Shown piece by piece: positions 17,883 through 27,130 of a DNA stretch of 64,000 nucleotides; within the stretch, counting starts at the first letter, position 1, and each line of letters begins with the position of its first letter. The DNA is from SZAS-103 sp043747745. GTDB taxonomy: Bacteria > Pseudomonadota > Gammaproteobacteria > Xanthomonadales > Xanthomonadaceae. The position numbers and the translations under genes were made by a program. The notes below the pieces were generated by a model, which searched no databases, had not been told where the DNA came from, and worked only from the letters and a program-made list of their open reading frames with translations. The stretch is from positions 28,918-92,917 of the forward strand of contig JAYTOP010000065.1 of NCBI GenBank assembly GCA_043747745.1. Direction: 5' to 3'.

Positions 17883-18661
17883 GGCGTTTGCTGCGCGATG
17901 GCGCGAAGGTTTTCCATGATGTCCCGGTTGTTGCCGGTAAGGTCCGCCAGACGGGTTTCGATGTCGGCGATGCGCAGGCGCAGATATGGCACGAGATCGC
18001 GATTGGAGCGAAGCGCGTTGGCGGATTCGACGATGGCCTGCTCCGACAGGCCGGTGCGACAGGGGTAGTCGAGTACGCCATGGATCACCGCGTAGTCGCC
18101 GGGCCGGATGTAATGATCGCCGCAGTGTGTGCCAAGGGCGCGCTGCACGCCGTTCGGCAGGCTCATGCGGAAGGCTTCGCGATAGCGCGACTGCATGCCT
18201 TCGCGCGCGATGTTTTCGATGGTGGGGATATTGTAGAGCCGCATTGCGGTGTCGCGCAGTGACTGGTCATGGATCAGTCCTATGGTGCCGGTCGAGATCA
18301 TCTCGTCGTAGGTGGATCGACGACGCACCCGCTGCTTGTACTGGGTGGCGCGGTAGGCGCTGACCAGCAGGGCTTCGTCCGACAGCGGCACCGAGCCATC
18401 CAGCGCGTCGACGACCTGGTTCGCGTTGGCCAGCACTTCGTGGTTGTAGGCGATCAGGAGCTGGTAGCCCCAGTCCTCCTCGCGCAGGTCGGCCTTCAGG
18501 CGCGCGGTGAACGCGGTGGATTGCTGGTTGGCAGCGCGGTCCTGGTTCCAGTTCGACGCCTGCATGCCGATGAACACGCCGACCACGACGATGACCAGGT
18601 CGATGGCGATGGTGGTCCAGTGCAGGTGTTTCAGATGCTCAGCAATACGGCGAAATTTCAT
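17879..18661 (-). CDS. Single-helix membrane protein resembling DUF6090, inside the TPR array
   Basis: The 260-residue protein starts at MKFRRIAEHLKHLHWTTIAI with one N-terminal membrane helix (IDLVIVVVGVFIGMQASNWN), the typical opening of DUF6090-like proteins. A mostly helical soluble part follows, containing two conserved-looking cysteines (THCGDHYI and LDYPCRTG). It has neither a TolB-like domain nor TPRs, so it is the only non-paralogous gene in the run of copies 1-9, yet it is coupled on both sides by ATGA overlaps. The function is unknown. Its position suggests it works with, or is expressed together with, the TPR proteins. The longer upstream frame is not used. Confidence 0.75.
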   Translation of the reverse strand: MKFRRIAEHLKHLHWTTIAIDLVIVVVGVFIGMQASNWNQDRAANQQSTAFTARLKADLREEDWGYQLLIAYNHEVLANANQVVDALDGSVPLSDEALLVSAYRATQYKQRVRRRSTYDEMISTGTIGLIHDQSLRDTAMRLYNIPTIENIAREGMQSRYREAFRMSLPNGVQRALGTHCGDHYIRPGDYAVIHGVLDYPCRTGLSEQAIVESANALRSNRDLVPYLRLRIADIETRLADLTGNNRDIMENLRAIAQQTP

Positions 18662-20556
18662 GGCTTCGGATTCCCGGCGCGCAGCGGGTACTTGATGGTT
18701 TGCGGCGGCGGCCAGTGCAATCCGGATTCGGCGAGCCTGGCCTTGAAGTTCGGCGTGGCGTCGAGGTCGAACGGCGCGCCGCACAGGCAGTCGGCGGTGA
18801 GTACGGCGAGCAGGAATGGCCCGGCCGGTCGCGCGTCGAATGCGGCGGCCAAGCGGTTGGCTTCGGCGCGGTTACCGGACAGCGCCGCCTCGATCGCATC
18901 GGCGTCGTTCCAGAATTTGGAGATCGATTTGCTGCGGTCCACGGACTGCAGACGGGCGTGGATGCTGGCTGGGTTCTCGCCAGTGACCGCGCCGACAAAG
19001 ACGTCGGCTTTGTAATGGCTTTCGTCCAACACATCCATGGCCGCGAGTTCCGCCTTGGCTTCGTCGATGCGTCCCAGCATCAGCAGCGCCTGCACCCGCA
19101 ACATACTATGCGCGGGCACGCCGCCTCGCGCCTGCTCGGCAGCCGCTAAAACAGCAAGGGCCTGTTGCGCCCGTCCGGCCGCCAGCGCGGCCCTGGCCCG
19201 ACTGTTGAAGTTGATGCGATTCAGGGGATCGCATGCGCTCGTGCGCTTGCCGAGGTCCTCGATGCGATCGGTGTAGCCGAACGCGCTGGCGAACACCGGT
19301 AGCCAGTCCGGATTCCTGCATCCGGGATGCTTTAGCGCCGCATCGATCTGATCGGCCAGGCCGTGCCAGTCGTCGCTGACCAGCTGCCGCTCCACGAGCG
19401 TCAGCAGCCGCAGCTGCTTATCGTGGCTGTTCTCTGCGGTCAAACCGTAGTAGCGCATTGCCTCGCGTTGCGCATCGAGCCGCTCGGCGCGTGGGCGGTC
19501 GTCCGCCAGCAGGATGTGGTCGTAGAGATCGGCCGACGCGAAGTGCGCTTGTGCGAACCTTGGCTCCAATGCGATCGCCTTGGCAAACTCGACGTTGGCC
19601 AGGCGCAGACCCTCGATGGTGTCGTGGCTTTTTTCGCGGTCATGCGCATCTGAGTAGAGCTTCAAACCTTTCTGGTAAGCGATGAAGGCGTCGACATTCT
19701 CCACGCCGTCCTCGCGCATGCGGGCGCGCTGCTTGTCGTCGAGCACCACATTCAGCACGCCGGCCACCTGCTCGGCGATGTCCTGTTGTACGGCCAGGGC
19801 GTCCTTCAGCGTGCGGTCGTAGGTTTGCGACCACAAGTGAATGCCATCGGCAGTACGGATCAACTGCGTAGTGATGCGCGCCCGGTCGCCCTCGCGGCGC
19901 ACGCTGCCTTCCAGAATGTTGGCGACGCCGAGCTTGGCGCCGACCGTGCGCAGGTCTTCGTTCTTGCCCTTGAACTGGAACGAGGAGGTGCGACCGACCA
20001 CCTGCATGCCATCGATGCGCGCCAGCGAATTCAGGATTTCCTCGGACAGGCCATCGGAAAAGTATTCGTTGTCTGCATCGGCGGACATGTTCACGAACGG
20101 CAGTACGGCGATCGAACGCGGATCGATCTTGGATTTCTGCGCACGCACATCGGCAGTGACTTGCTTTGTCGTCTGCGCCACGAGCGCTGCATCGCGCCGT
20201 GGCGCAAGCACGAATTTGTCGAAGCCGAAATAGGCCAGCGCAATTGCCAGCAATACGAGAATCAGGCGATCCATACGGCGCGCGGTCTGTGGCGCGATCG
20301 ATTCGTCCGGTGTTACTTCGGCATCGCGCTTGATGCCGTCCGGCGTCAACTCGAAAGCCCAGCTGAAGATCAGCGCTGGAAGAAATCCGATCACGAGGAC
20401 AATGACGATGCTGCGCGGCAGCCAGAGCGGCGCGTCGAACATCGGCAGCACCGTGCTCGATACCTGCACCAGCAACCACGCGCCAACCAGATACAACCCG
20501 GCCATGCGGATGACATTGCGGCGCTTGAGTTCGCTGATAAAGTTCGAATTACTCAC
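18658..20556 (-). CDS. Membrane-anchored TolB-like/TPR protein (array copy 4)
   Basis: The product has 632 residues and starts with GTG at 20556, whose GTGAGTAA overlaps the stop of copy 3 by eight bases. The N terminus (SNSNFISELKRRNVIRMAGL) is of type one, with three helices, then a TolB-like domain (SIAVLPFVNMSADADNEYFS ... VRREGDRARITTQLIRTADG). The TPR region is less regular than in other copies and includes a cysteine-containing segment near the end (LTADCLCGAPFDLDATPNFK). The open frame extends 49 codons upstream but lies inside copy 3 and is not used. Confidence 0.82.
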   Translation of the reverse strand: MSNSNFISELKRRNVIRMAGLYLVGAWLLVQVSSTVLPMFDAPLWLPRSIVIVLVIGFLPALIFSWAFELTPDGIKRDAEVTPDESIAPQTARRMDRLILVLLAIALAYFGFDKFVLAPRRDAALVAQTTKQVTADVRAQKSKIDPRSIAVLPFVNMSADADNEYFSDGLSEEILNSLARIDGMQVVGRTSSFQFKGKNEDLRTVGAKLGVANILEGSVRREGDRARITTQLIRTADGIHLWSQTYDRTLKDALAVQQDIAEQVAGVLNVVLDDKQRARMREDGVENVDAFIAYQKGLKLYSDAHDREKSHDTIEGLRLANVEFAKAIALEPRFAQAHFASADLYDHILLADDRPRAERLDAQREAMRYYGLTAENSHDKQLRLLTLVERQLVSDDWHGLADQIDAALKHPGCRNPDWLPVFASAFGYTDRIEDLGKRTSACDPLNRINFNSRARAALAAGRAQQALAVLAAAEQARGGVPAHSMLRVQALLMLGRIDEAKAELAAMDVLDESHYKADVFVGAVTGENPASIHARLQSVDRSKSISKFWNDADAIEAALSGNRAEANRLAAAFDARPAGPFLLAVLTADCLCGAPFDLDATPNFKARLAESGLHWPPPQTIKYPLRAGNPKP

Positions 20557-22445
20557 AAATGTAATCGCCCTTTTCGTTCTTTTTGCAGATGTCTGGCGGA
20601 CCGAGTTTGTCCCACAGCTCGATGAATCCGAAGTCGTGAATGAAAGCACTGAATTCAGGCAGCATGCGCATGGATCTGCCCTGCGGACTCCAGAGCAGCA
20701 CAAAGGGGTCCGACGTATCGGTGATCTGTTGCGTATGCAGCACCTCGAGCGCTCGAGCCGGCTGCTGCAAGTGGAACAGGGCTTCGGGAATCACTTGCGA
20801 GACGTGTTCACGCGGCTTGGCGAGGTAGGCATCGATCAGGGCCACGGCGCGCTTGCGTGCCGCCGCATCGCCATAGATGCCTTCGGCGATCAGTTTGCGG
20901 TTTTCATCTGAAAAACCGCGCATGGTGGCCTTGGTGCCGTTGGTCCAGAGCATGACCGCGCTCGCGCTATCTCCGTGTGCGTTGACGATCTTGGACAGCA
21001 TGAAGTCCGCGGTTTGCAGTCCTAGGTCGCGCGCGCGTCTTACTACCTGCTCGGCGTGGACCAGATCGCCGGCATAGATCAACATGTTGCCGCGCCAGCG
21101 CAGGGCGTTGGGCGTTGGGCGTTGGGCGTTGGGCGTTGGGCAGCATAGGGTCCAGCGTCAGGGTGCGGTCAAGCAACTTGAGGCCGCGTTCGCGATAGCC
21201 TGCCTTGATCAGGCTCAAGCCGAACCAGAAATTCGTTGTGACATCGTCTGGGTCCAATTCCAGTGCATGGTCAAAGGTCTTGAACTGCTCGACGAACTGG
21301 CGCGGGAATTTTCCATAGGAAAACCCCAGTGCGGCGTAAGGCTCGGCCAGGCTCGGGTCGAGCGCACTAGCGCTGCGTGCGTACTGCATCACTTTGGCGT
21401 GCACTTCCTTCACGTTGGCGTCGGTATAGCTCGGCAGCACAGCATACAAAGCCGCCAGTCGCGAGTGCGCGCGGGCATATTTCGGGTCGAGCCGAATGGC
21501 TTCCTGCAAGGCTGCGATCGCCTCCGGGAAATGGTCGCCATCGCGACGATTGAAAATTGCGGTCGCCTGCAGGTACAACGCGTACGCTTCCGGACTGGTT
21601 GTTGCAACCGGAACCAGCCGCGTCTTCTGCTCGCCTTGCAGCACCACCTTGAGTTGGTCGGTGATCGCGCGCGCGATGTTTTCCTGCAACTGGAACACAT
21701 CCTTCAGATCGCCATCGTAGCTGTCCGACCACAGGTGAAACCCATCCGATACCTGGATCAACTGCGCGGTGATCCGCACCTTGTCGCCCTGTTTGCGCAC
21801 CGAGCCTTCGAGAATGTTGGCAACGCCCAGGGTCTTGCCGATTGTCCGAAGGTCCTCGTTCTTGCCCTTGAAATAGAACGAGGACGTGCGACCGGCGACT
21901 TTCAGATCCTTCACTTGCGCAAGTGCGTTGAGAATTTCCTCGGACATGCCGTCGGAGAAATAATCCTGGTCGTGGCCTGGGCTGAGGTCGGTGAACGGTA
22001 GAACAGCAATGGACTTCTTGCTGATGGCTTGCACGGCCTGCGAGTCAGGTTGCGCGCTTGATTTCGCCGCCTGTACGACCTGTGTAACCTCGCGGCGAGG
22101 CGCGAGCACGAACTTGTCGAAGCCAAAGTAAGTCAGCGCAAGGACGAGCACTGCAATGATCATTCGATTCATGCGCTGCGCGGTCTGCGGTGCGATCGAT
22201 TCTTCCGGTTTCACCTCGTCGTCGCGCTTGATCCCGCCCGGCGTCAGCTCGAACACCCAACTGAAGATCAGCGTCGGCACGAATCCAATCGCCAGCAATG
22301 CCACCACCGATTTCATCAACCAGATCGGCGCATCGAATACCGGCAGCAGTGTTCCCGACACCTGCACGACCAGCCACGCGCCGACCAGATACAGGCCTGC
22401 CATGCGGATCACATTGCGGCGGCGCAGTTCCGCAATCAGCCTCAC
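20549..22445 (-). CDS. TolB-like/TPR protein (array copy 3), frameshifted at a heptanucleotide repeat
   Basis: It starts with GTG (GTGA overlap with copy 2). The N terminus (LIAELRRRNVIRMAGLYLVG) has three helices, then TolB-like SIAVLPFTDLSPGHDQDYFS ... VRKQGDKVRITAQLIQVSDG and TPRs in one frame to LLDRTLTLDPMLPN. Five copies of AACGCCC (21103-21137) then shift the frame: the present product reads AQRPTPNAQRPALARQHVDL and ends at 20967 (492 aa). The other frame continues the homology with NMLIYAGDLVHAEQVVRRAR and ends PPDICKKNEKGDYICE at 20549. The total length is 3n+1. One, four or seven copies would give a full-length protein of about 622-636 residues. It is therefore either phase-variable or a recent pseudogene. 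Confidence 0.8.
21103..21141. repeat. Heptanucleotide tandem repeat (GGGCGTT)5 inside a coding sequence
   Basis: Five perfect copies of GGGCGTT at 21103-21137, plus a partial GGGC. On the coding (minus) strand this is AACGCCC x5 between CTGCCC and TGCGCTGG. Copy numbers with (n-1) divisible by three keep the host gene in frame, and five do not. Perfect short tandem repeats of this length mutate by slippage. Confidence 0.95.
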
Positions 22446-24211
22446 TTCGGGATGCCCAGCTTCGCCACCAGCGCGGCAAAGCGCGGGTCCTTGCGCAGCG
22501 GATCCATCGCCGAGTCGAAGGGCATACGCACCAGACCGGCGTCGTACAGCGGGAAGCAGCGCTCGAGCCAGGCGAATGCTTGGTCCTTCTCGCCGCGCCA
22601 GGCGTAGACCTGGGCGATCTGGTAGGCGAAGCCGATCGCGAAGTTTTTTTCCATCTTCGCCAGCAGCTGCCGCGATGCGGCGTCGTTGCCACGCGTGAAC
22701 TCGGCCATGGCCATGCCGGCGGTCTGGAACTGTTCCGGCGCGCGCTGGTAGTGTGCGATCGCCTCGTCGATGTTGCCTTCCATGAGCAGCCGATTGCCGA
22801 GCAGGAAGTTGGCCCAGTTCTGCTGCGGGTTGATTTCCAGCGCGCGCGCGTAGGCCTGCTTGGCCTCCGCGATCTGGCCGGCCGCTTCCAGATAGCGTCC
22901 CAGCACGTTCCAGACGTTTTCCGACAGCGGGTCTGAAATGACCGCCTTGCGCAGGACGTCTAGGCCCTGATCGCGCCGCCCGAGCGTGAACAGGACGGGT
23001 GCGTAGTTGATCAGCGCTGGCGCGTTGTTGGGATCAAGCGCCAAGGCCCGCGCGAAGTCGGCCTGCGCGCCCTGCCAATCCCAGCGCAGGCGAAAGCGGA
23101 TATTGCCGCGCACGTCATAACCATCCGGCAGGTCCGATGCCAGCGTGACCGCCTTGTCGGCGGAGGCGAGTGACGTAGTGATCACGGCCTCGCGCTGCGC
23201 GGGCGTCTCGGCGAAATCCGCCATGCTCGCCTGCATGTACGCCAGTTGCGCGTATGCGTTCGCGTAGGCTGGGTCGATCGCCACCGCAAGCTGAAAGGCC
23301 GCCAGCGCGGCTTCAACGTGGGCGCGCCCGCCGACGCGGTACGCGTTCATGCCAATCAGGTACTGCTCATAGGCCGCGGGATCACGCGTGCGCTGGGTAT
23401 TGTCCGGCAGCTTGCCCGGCAACAACTGCAGCTTGAGCGCCGCCACCACCTCGTGGGAGATCTCGTCCTGCACCGCGAACACGTCGGTGAGTTTGCGGTC
23501 GTAGGTCTGCGACCACAGGTGCGAGCTATCGGACGCGCGGATCAACTGCGCGGTGATGCGCAGCGTGTCGCCGGACTTGCGCACGCTGCCCTCCAGCACG
23601 TGCGCAACCTTGAGGATGCGGGCAATGTCGGCGACGCCGATTTCCTTGCCCTTGAACGAGAACGAGGACGTGCGCGCGATCACCCGCAACTGCGGCAGTT
23701 GCGCCAACTGGTTGAGCAGTTCCTCCGACAGGCCGTCCGAGAAATATTCCTGGTCCTTCGCCTGGCTCAGGTCAAGGAAGGGCAGCACGGCGATGGAATT
23801 GTCGTCCGTCGTGCGCAATTGGGTTGTGCGTGCCGCCACAGCGCCCTGCGCCTGCTCGCGGCGCGGCGCGAGCACGAACTTGTCGACGGCGAAGTACAGC
23901 AAAGCCAGCCCCAGCACAACGATGATCATCCGGTCCATACGTCGCGCGGTCTGCGGTGCAATCGACTGCGCGGATGCCACTGTGGCATCGCGCTTGATGC
24001 CTTCCGGCGTGAGTTCGAACACCCAGCTGAAGATCAGCGCTGGGATGAAACAGGCCGCCAGCAACCCGACCAGCGTCTTCATCACCCATGCCGGCGCATC
24101 AAACACCGGCAGCAGCGTCCCCGACACCTGCACGAACAGCCACGCGCCCACCAGGTACAGCGCAGCCATGCGGATAACGTTGCGGCGTTTGAGTTCGGCG
24201 ATCAGGCTCAT
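22442..24211 (-). CDS. Membrane-anchored TolB-like/TPR protein (array copy 2)
   Basis: The product has 589 residues of the first N-terminal type (MSLIAELKRRNVIRMAALYL), with three helices and the KFVLAPRRE segment. The TolB-like domain (SIAVLPFLDLSQAKDQEYFS ... VRKSGDTLRITAQLIRASDS) is followed by regular TPRs, for example LALDPNNAPALINYAPVLFT and EINPQQNWANFLLGNRLLME. The end contains the family tail DPLRKDPRFAALVAKLGIPK. It overlaps copy 1 by ATGA and copy 3 by GTGA. No catalytic domain. Confidence 0.83.
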   Translation of the reverse strand: MSLIAELKRRNVIRMAALYLVGAWLFVQVSGTLLPVFDAPAWVMKTLVGLLAACFIPALIFSWVFELTPEGIKRDATVASAQSIAPQTARRMDRMIIVVLGLALLYFAVDKFVLAPRREQAQGAVAARTTQLRTTDDNSIAVLPFLDLSQAKDQEYFSDGLSEELLNQLAQLPQLRVIARTSSFSFKGKEIGVADIARILKVAHVLEGSVRKSGDTLRITAQLIRASDSSHLWSQTYDRKLTDVFAVQDEISHEVVAALKLQLLPGKLPDNTQRTRDPAAYEQYLIGMNAYRVGGRAHVEAALAAFQLAVAIDPAYANAYAQLAYMQASMADFAETPAQREAVITTSLASADKAVTLASDLPDGYDVRGNIRFRLRWDWQGAQADFARALALDPNNAPALINYAPVLFTLGRRDQGLDVLRKAVISDPLSENVWNVLGRYLEAAGQIAEAKQAYARALEINPQQNWANFLLGNRLLMEGNIDEAIAHYQRAPEQFQTAGMAMAEFTRGNDAASRQLLAKMEKNFAIGFAYQIAQVYAWRGEKDQAFAWLERCFPLYDAGLVRMPFDSAMDPLRKDPRFAALVAKLGIPK

Positions 24212-26025
24212 CGTGGATTTCCAGCTGCGTCGAACCCGGCCTTCTTGAGCAGGCGCAGGTAGCGCGGGTCGTCGTGGTATTTCGCGAAGAATGGACTGCG
24301 CAGCAGGACCACCGGGTCGCTGCCTCCCGCGTGTTTGTCGATTCGATCTGCTGCGAACAGGAACAGATCGTCGATATGCGAATGGAAGACTGTCGCCATG
24401 ACGAGTCCGGCAGTCCCCAGCGGCTTGAGTAGCTCGGCGTATTGGCCGGGATTGCGCGCTATCGCGACGACAGCATCATGGATCGCCAGTTGCCTGGCGA
24501 TCACCGCCGGGGGCTCGCCTCTGGCAGTCAATGCATTGCGCAGGCTGTCACGCAGATTTTCCGCGTCGTCGATGCGGCCGGTCCCGATGTAGCAGTAGGA
24601 CAAATTGTTGACGAGGTAGATGACCTTCGGCGCCAATGCATACCCGGCCTCCATTTGCGCGACGCATTCCTGGTTGCGACCCGAATAGTCCAACAGATAG
24701 CCGTACAGGTTCCGGTACATCGGCGCCATCGGATCCAGGGCGACGGCGCGCTGCGCTGCTTGCAGAGCTTCATCGACGCGGCCCTGCGTGCCGAGCCAGT
24801 CGGTGTAAGCGAAGTAGAACTCCGGGTCGTTCGGGGCCAGCGCCTGCGCGCGCTGGAAGTGCTGTTCGGCCTCTTTCCATCGCCATTTGTTGGTGTATAG
24901 ATTGCCGAGCATGATGTGCGCGCTGGCGAGATCGGGTGCCAGTTCCATCGCGCGGTTGCATGCGCTCTCGGCATCGCGTTGGAATTGCGGAATTTCGGTT
25001 TTGCGGTTTACGGGAAGGTAGAACGGCAAGATGTTCAAACTGCCGCACAAGCCGGCCCAGGCGGGGGCGAATTTCGGATCGCGCGCAAGGGCCGCGTGAT
25101 ACAACTCGATCGAGCGTTGCACGCCATCACCGCGCTCCCGGTAGGCCGCGCGCGCTTGCAGATACAGCGCGTAGGCTTGCGGATCGTCGGTACGCTGGCT
25201 GACCAGCGCCGCATCGCCGCCGATGCCCAATGGCAGCTTCAGCGCCTGCGCGATGTCACCCGCGACTTCCGCCTGCAGTGCGAACACGTGCTCGAGCTTG
25301 CGGTCGTAGGTCTGCGACCAAAGGTGGAAGCCGTTGTCGCTGCGGATCAGCTGCGCGGTGACGCGAACTTCATCGTCCGCCTGCCGCACCGAACCTTCCA
25401 GCACATAGGCCACGCTGAGCATCTTGCCGATCTCGCGCACGTCGTGGCGCTGGCCCTTGAGCGAGAACACCGATGTGCGCGCAGTGACTTGCAGGTTCGG
25501 AACATTGGCGAGCGCGTTCAACAGTTCCTCGGTCATGCCATCCGAAAAATAATCCTGCTTCGGGTCGCCCGACATGTTGAGGAACGGCATCACCGCGATG
25601 GACTTCGCGTTGATGGCATGCGCGGCCTGTTGCACGGCGGATTTTGCCACCTCTGCCATCTGCACCACTTCGCGCCTCGGCGTCAGAACGAGCTTGTCGA
25701 AGCCGAAGTAGAGCAATGCGAGTGCGAGCACTGCGATGATCGTGCGATCGATGCGGCGTGCGATCTGCGGTGCGATGGATTCCCCTGGCGTCATCTCGCC
25801 GTCGCGCTTCAATCCATCCGGCGTCAACTCGAAGACCCAGCTGAAGATCAGCGTCGGCACGAAACCGACCGCGAGAACGATCACGATGCTGCGCGGCAGC
25901 CACGCAGGCGCATCGAACATCGGCAACACGGTGCTGGAGACCTGCACGATCAGCCACGCGCCGACCAGATACAGCCCGGCCATGCGGATGACATTGCGGC
26001 GTTTGAGTTCGGCGATCAACGACAT
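24208..26025 (-). CDS. Membrane-anchored TolB-like/TPR protein (array copy 1, first gene of the operon)
   Basis: The product has 605 residues starting at MSLIAELKRRNVIRMAGLYL (ATG 26025). The helices lie at about 13-33, 44-64 and 95-112. The TolB-like domain at about 143-245 reads SIAVMPFLNMSGDPKQDYFS ... VRQADDEVRVTAQLIRSDNG, followed by at least five TPRs (such as LASAHIMLGNLYTNKWRWKE) and the tail DPRYLRLLKKAGF. This architecture is common in Lysobacterales, where such proteins are sometimes labelled adenylate cyclase-like although no cyclase domain is present. It is the most upstream gene of the array and follows a 391-base gene-free stretch, so the operon promoter should lie there. The open frame upstream of the ATG has no homology. 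Confidence 0.83.
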   Translation of the reverse strand: MSLIAELKRRNVIRMAGLYLVGAWLIVQVSSTVLPMFDAPAWLPRSIVIVLAVGFVPTLIFSWVFELTPDGLKRDGEMTPGESIAPQIARRIDRTIIAVLALALLYFGFDKLVLTPRREVVQMAEVAKSAVQQAAHAINAKSIAVMPFLNMSGDPKQDYFSDGMTEELLNALANVPNLQVTARTSVFSLKGQRHDVREIGKMLSVAYVLEGSVRQADDEVRVTAQLIRSDNGFHLWSQTYDRKLEHVFALQAEVAGDIAQALKLPLGIGGDAALVSQRTDDPQAYALYLQARAAYRERGDGVQRSIELYHAALARDPKFAPAWAGLCGSLNILPFYLPVNRKTEIPQFQRDAESACNRAMELAPDLASAHIMLGNLYTNKWRWKEAEQHFQRAQALAPNDPEFYFAYTDWLGTQGRVDEALQAAQRAVALDPMAPMYRNLYGYLLDYSGRNQECVAQMEAGYALAPKVIYLVNNLSYCYIGTGRIDDAENLRDSLRNALTARGEPPAVIARQLAIHDAVVAIARNPGQYAELLKPLGTAGLVMATVFHSHIDDLFLFAADRIDKHAGGSDPVVLLRSPFFAKYHDDPRYLRLLKKAGFDAAGNPR

Positions 26026-26416
26026 CCAGCAGCCCCATGGCCGCGTTCGATCGACGCGGTCTGAAGTCGTGGAGCATGCCAGAAAGCCGGGAAAGGAACG
26101 AAGGATGTCGCCGATCGCTGTCGCAGCGTGGAATCGGCGGACGGCGTGTCCAACTCGGCCGGGGAAGCGTTCGCCGAAAAATTTTGCGAACTGTTCAACG
26201 ATGCAAGTGCTTGAACTGCCGACCCACATAACACCCGGTTCATTGCAGTGCGCGTAACGTCGTACCCAGCGGTGAAGCACGAATCGTACGGCGCGCACCG
26301 GATGGTACCGCCAGTTTTGCCGCTATCTTCCAGTCGTGCCGGTCGCGCAATACGGCCCCTGCCTGACAACGCATCGTCAGCATTTCGACTGGTAAATCAT
26401 GCAACAAGGAGTGCAC
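26026..26416. other. Divergent intergenic region, presumed promoters of the TPR array and the DUF2383 gene
   Basis: 391 bases without a convincing gene on either strand. It must carry the minus-strand promoter of the TPR array and the plus-strand promoter of the four-helix protein gene. I could not find a convincing pair of -35/-10 boxes with correct spacing for either direction. The AAGGAG at 26404-26411 belongs to the plus-strand gene. Confidence 0.5.
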
Positions 26417-26863
26417 ATGAACCATAGCAATCACATCCTCAACGACCTCGTCTCCGCGACCCGTGACGGCAAGAGCTTCTACGAACTTGCCGCGACCAAG
26501 GTCGACAGCCCTGAACTCAAGGCGCTGTTCGCCCGCCTAGCGAAGGTGAAGGGCGACATCGTCCAAGGGCTCTCGAACGAACTCCGCGCGGTTGGCGAAA
26601 CGCCCGCCGAGACCGGCACATGGACCGGCGATTTCAGCAAGCTCTATAGCGAGGTTCGCGCCCTTCTCGGCGACAAGAACTACGCCTATGTGGCCCAGCT
26701 CGAAGAGTCCGAAGACCGCCTGATGAAGGCGTTCGATAAGGCGCTGAACGACACCGACACGTCGGCGAGTGCGCACACCATCATCACCCGCTACCTGCCG
26801 GAAGTGCGCAGCTGCCACGACATCATGCGGTTGCAGAAGGTGGCACTGAAGAAAGCCGCCTGA
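26417..26863 (+). CDS. PA2169/DUF2383 family four-helix-bundle protein
   Basis: The 148-residue protein (MNHSNHILNDLVSATRDGKS, then FYELAATKVDSPELKALFAR) is all-helical, soluble and ferritin-like in pattern. It matches the PA2169 family (DUF2383), small proteins common near stress genes in proteobacteria. The ATG at 26417 follows AAGGAG by six bases; the ATG six codons earlier overlaps this site and is not chosen. A Rho-independent terminator follows 26 bases after the stop, so it is transcribed alone. The biochemical role is unknown. Confidence 0.85.
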   Translation: MNHSNHILNDLVSATRDGKSFYELAATKVDSPELKALFARLAKVKGDIVQGLSNELRAVGETPAETGTWTGDFSKLYSEVRALLGDKNYAYVAQLEESEDRLMKAFDKALNDTDTSASAHTIITRYLPEVRSCHDIMRLQKVALKKAA

Positions 26864-26888
26864 TCGATCGCATCAAGGTTGCTTGCAT

Positions 26889-26920
26889 GGCCCGACCGGA
26901 GCGATCCGGCCGGGCCTTTT
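26889..26920 (+). terminator. Rho-independent terminator of the DUF2383 gene
   Basis: A 12-bp GC-rich stem (GGCCCGACCGGA / TCCGGCCGGGCC, one wobble) with a GCGA loop, followed by TTTT. Confidence 0.88.
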
Positions 26921-27130
26921 CGTTATAGTTCACTTCGATCGTCATTTTTTTCTCTGAATGCATGGCAGCAGCCCGTACTGGTTTGAACTTAACAAGATGT
27001 TAGATCGTCGGGCTATTGCTGCCGGGACTTTCTCCGGATTCACGCGCGGCTGTCCATAGTATGTCGGTCGGCGATTTCCAATGGGCAGCTCGTAGCCGGC
27101 AGCGAGGCCCAAACCTACAAGGAGTTCAAC

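Noticed and set aside
21103..21141. CRISPR array
   Set aside because: The unit is seven bases with no spacers; it is a microsatellite. No cas genes are in the window.
8337..26025. Adenylate cyclases, as such proteins are sometimes labelled
   Set aside because: No class III cyclase catalytic domain is present in any copy; only TolB-like and TPR parts are seen.
27000..27130. ECF-sigma-type promoter before the glycine-zipper gene
   Set aside because: A GGGACTT word is present at a plausible distance, but no matching -10 box could be set with confidence.
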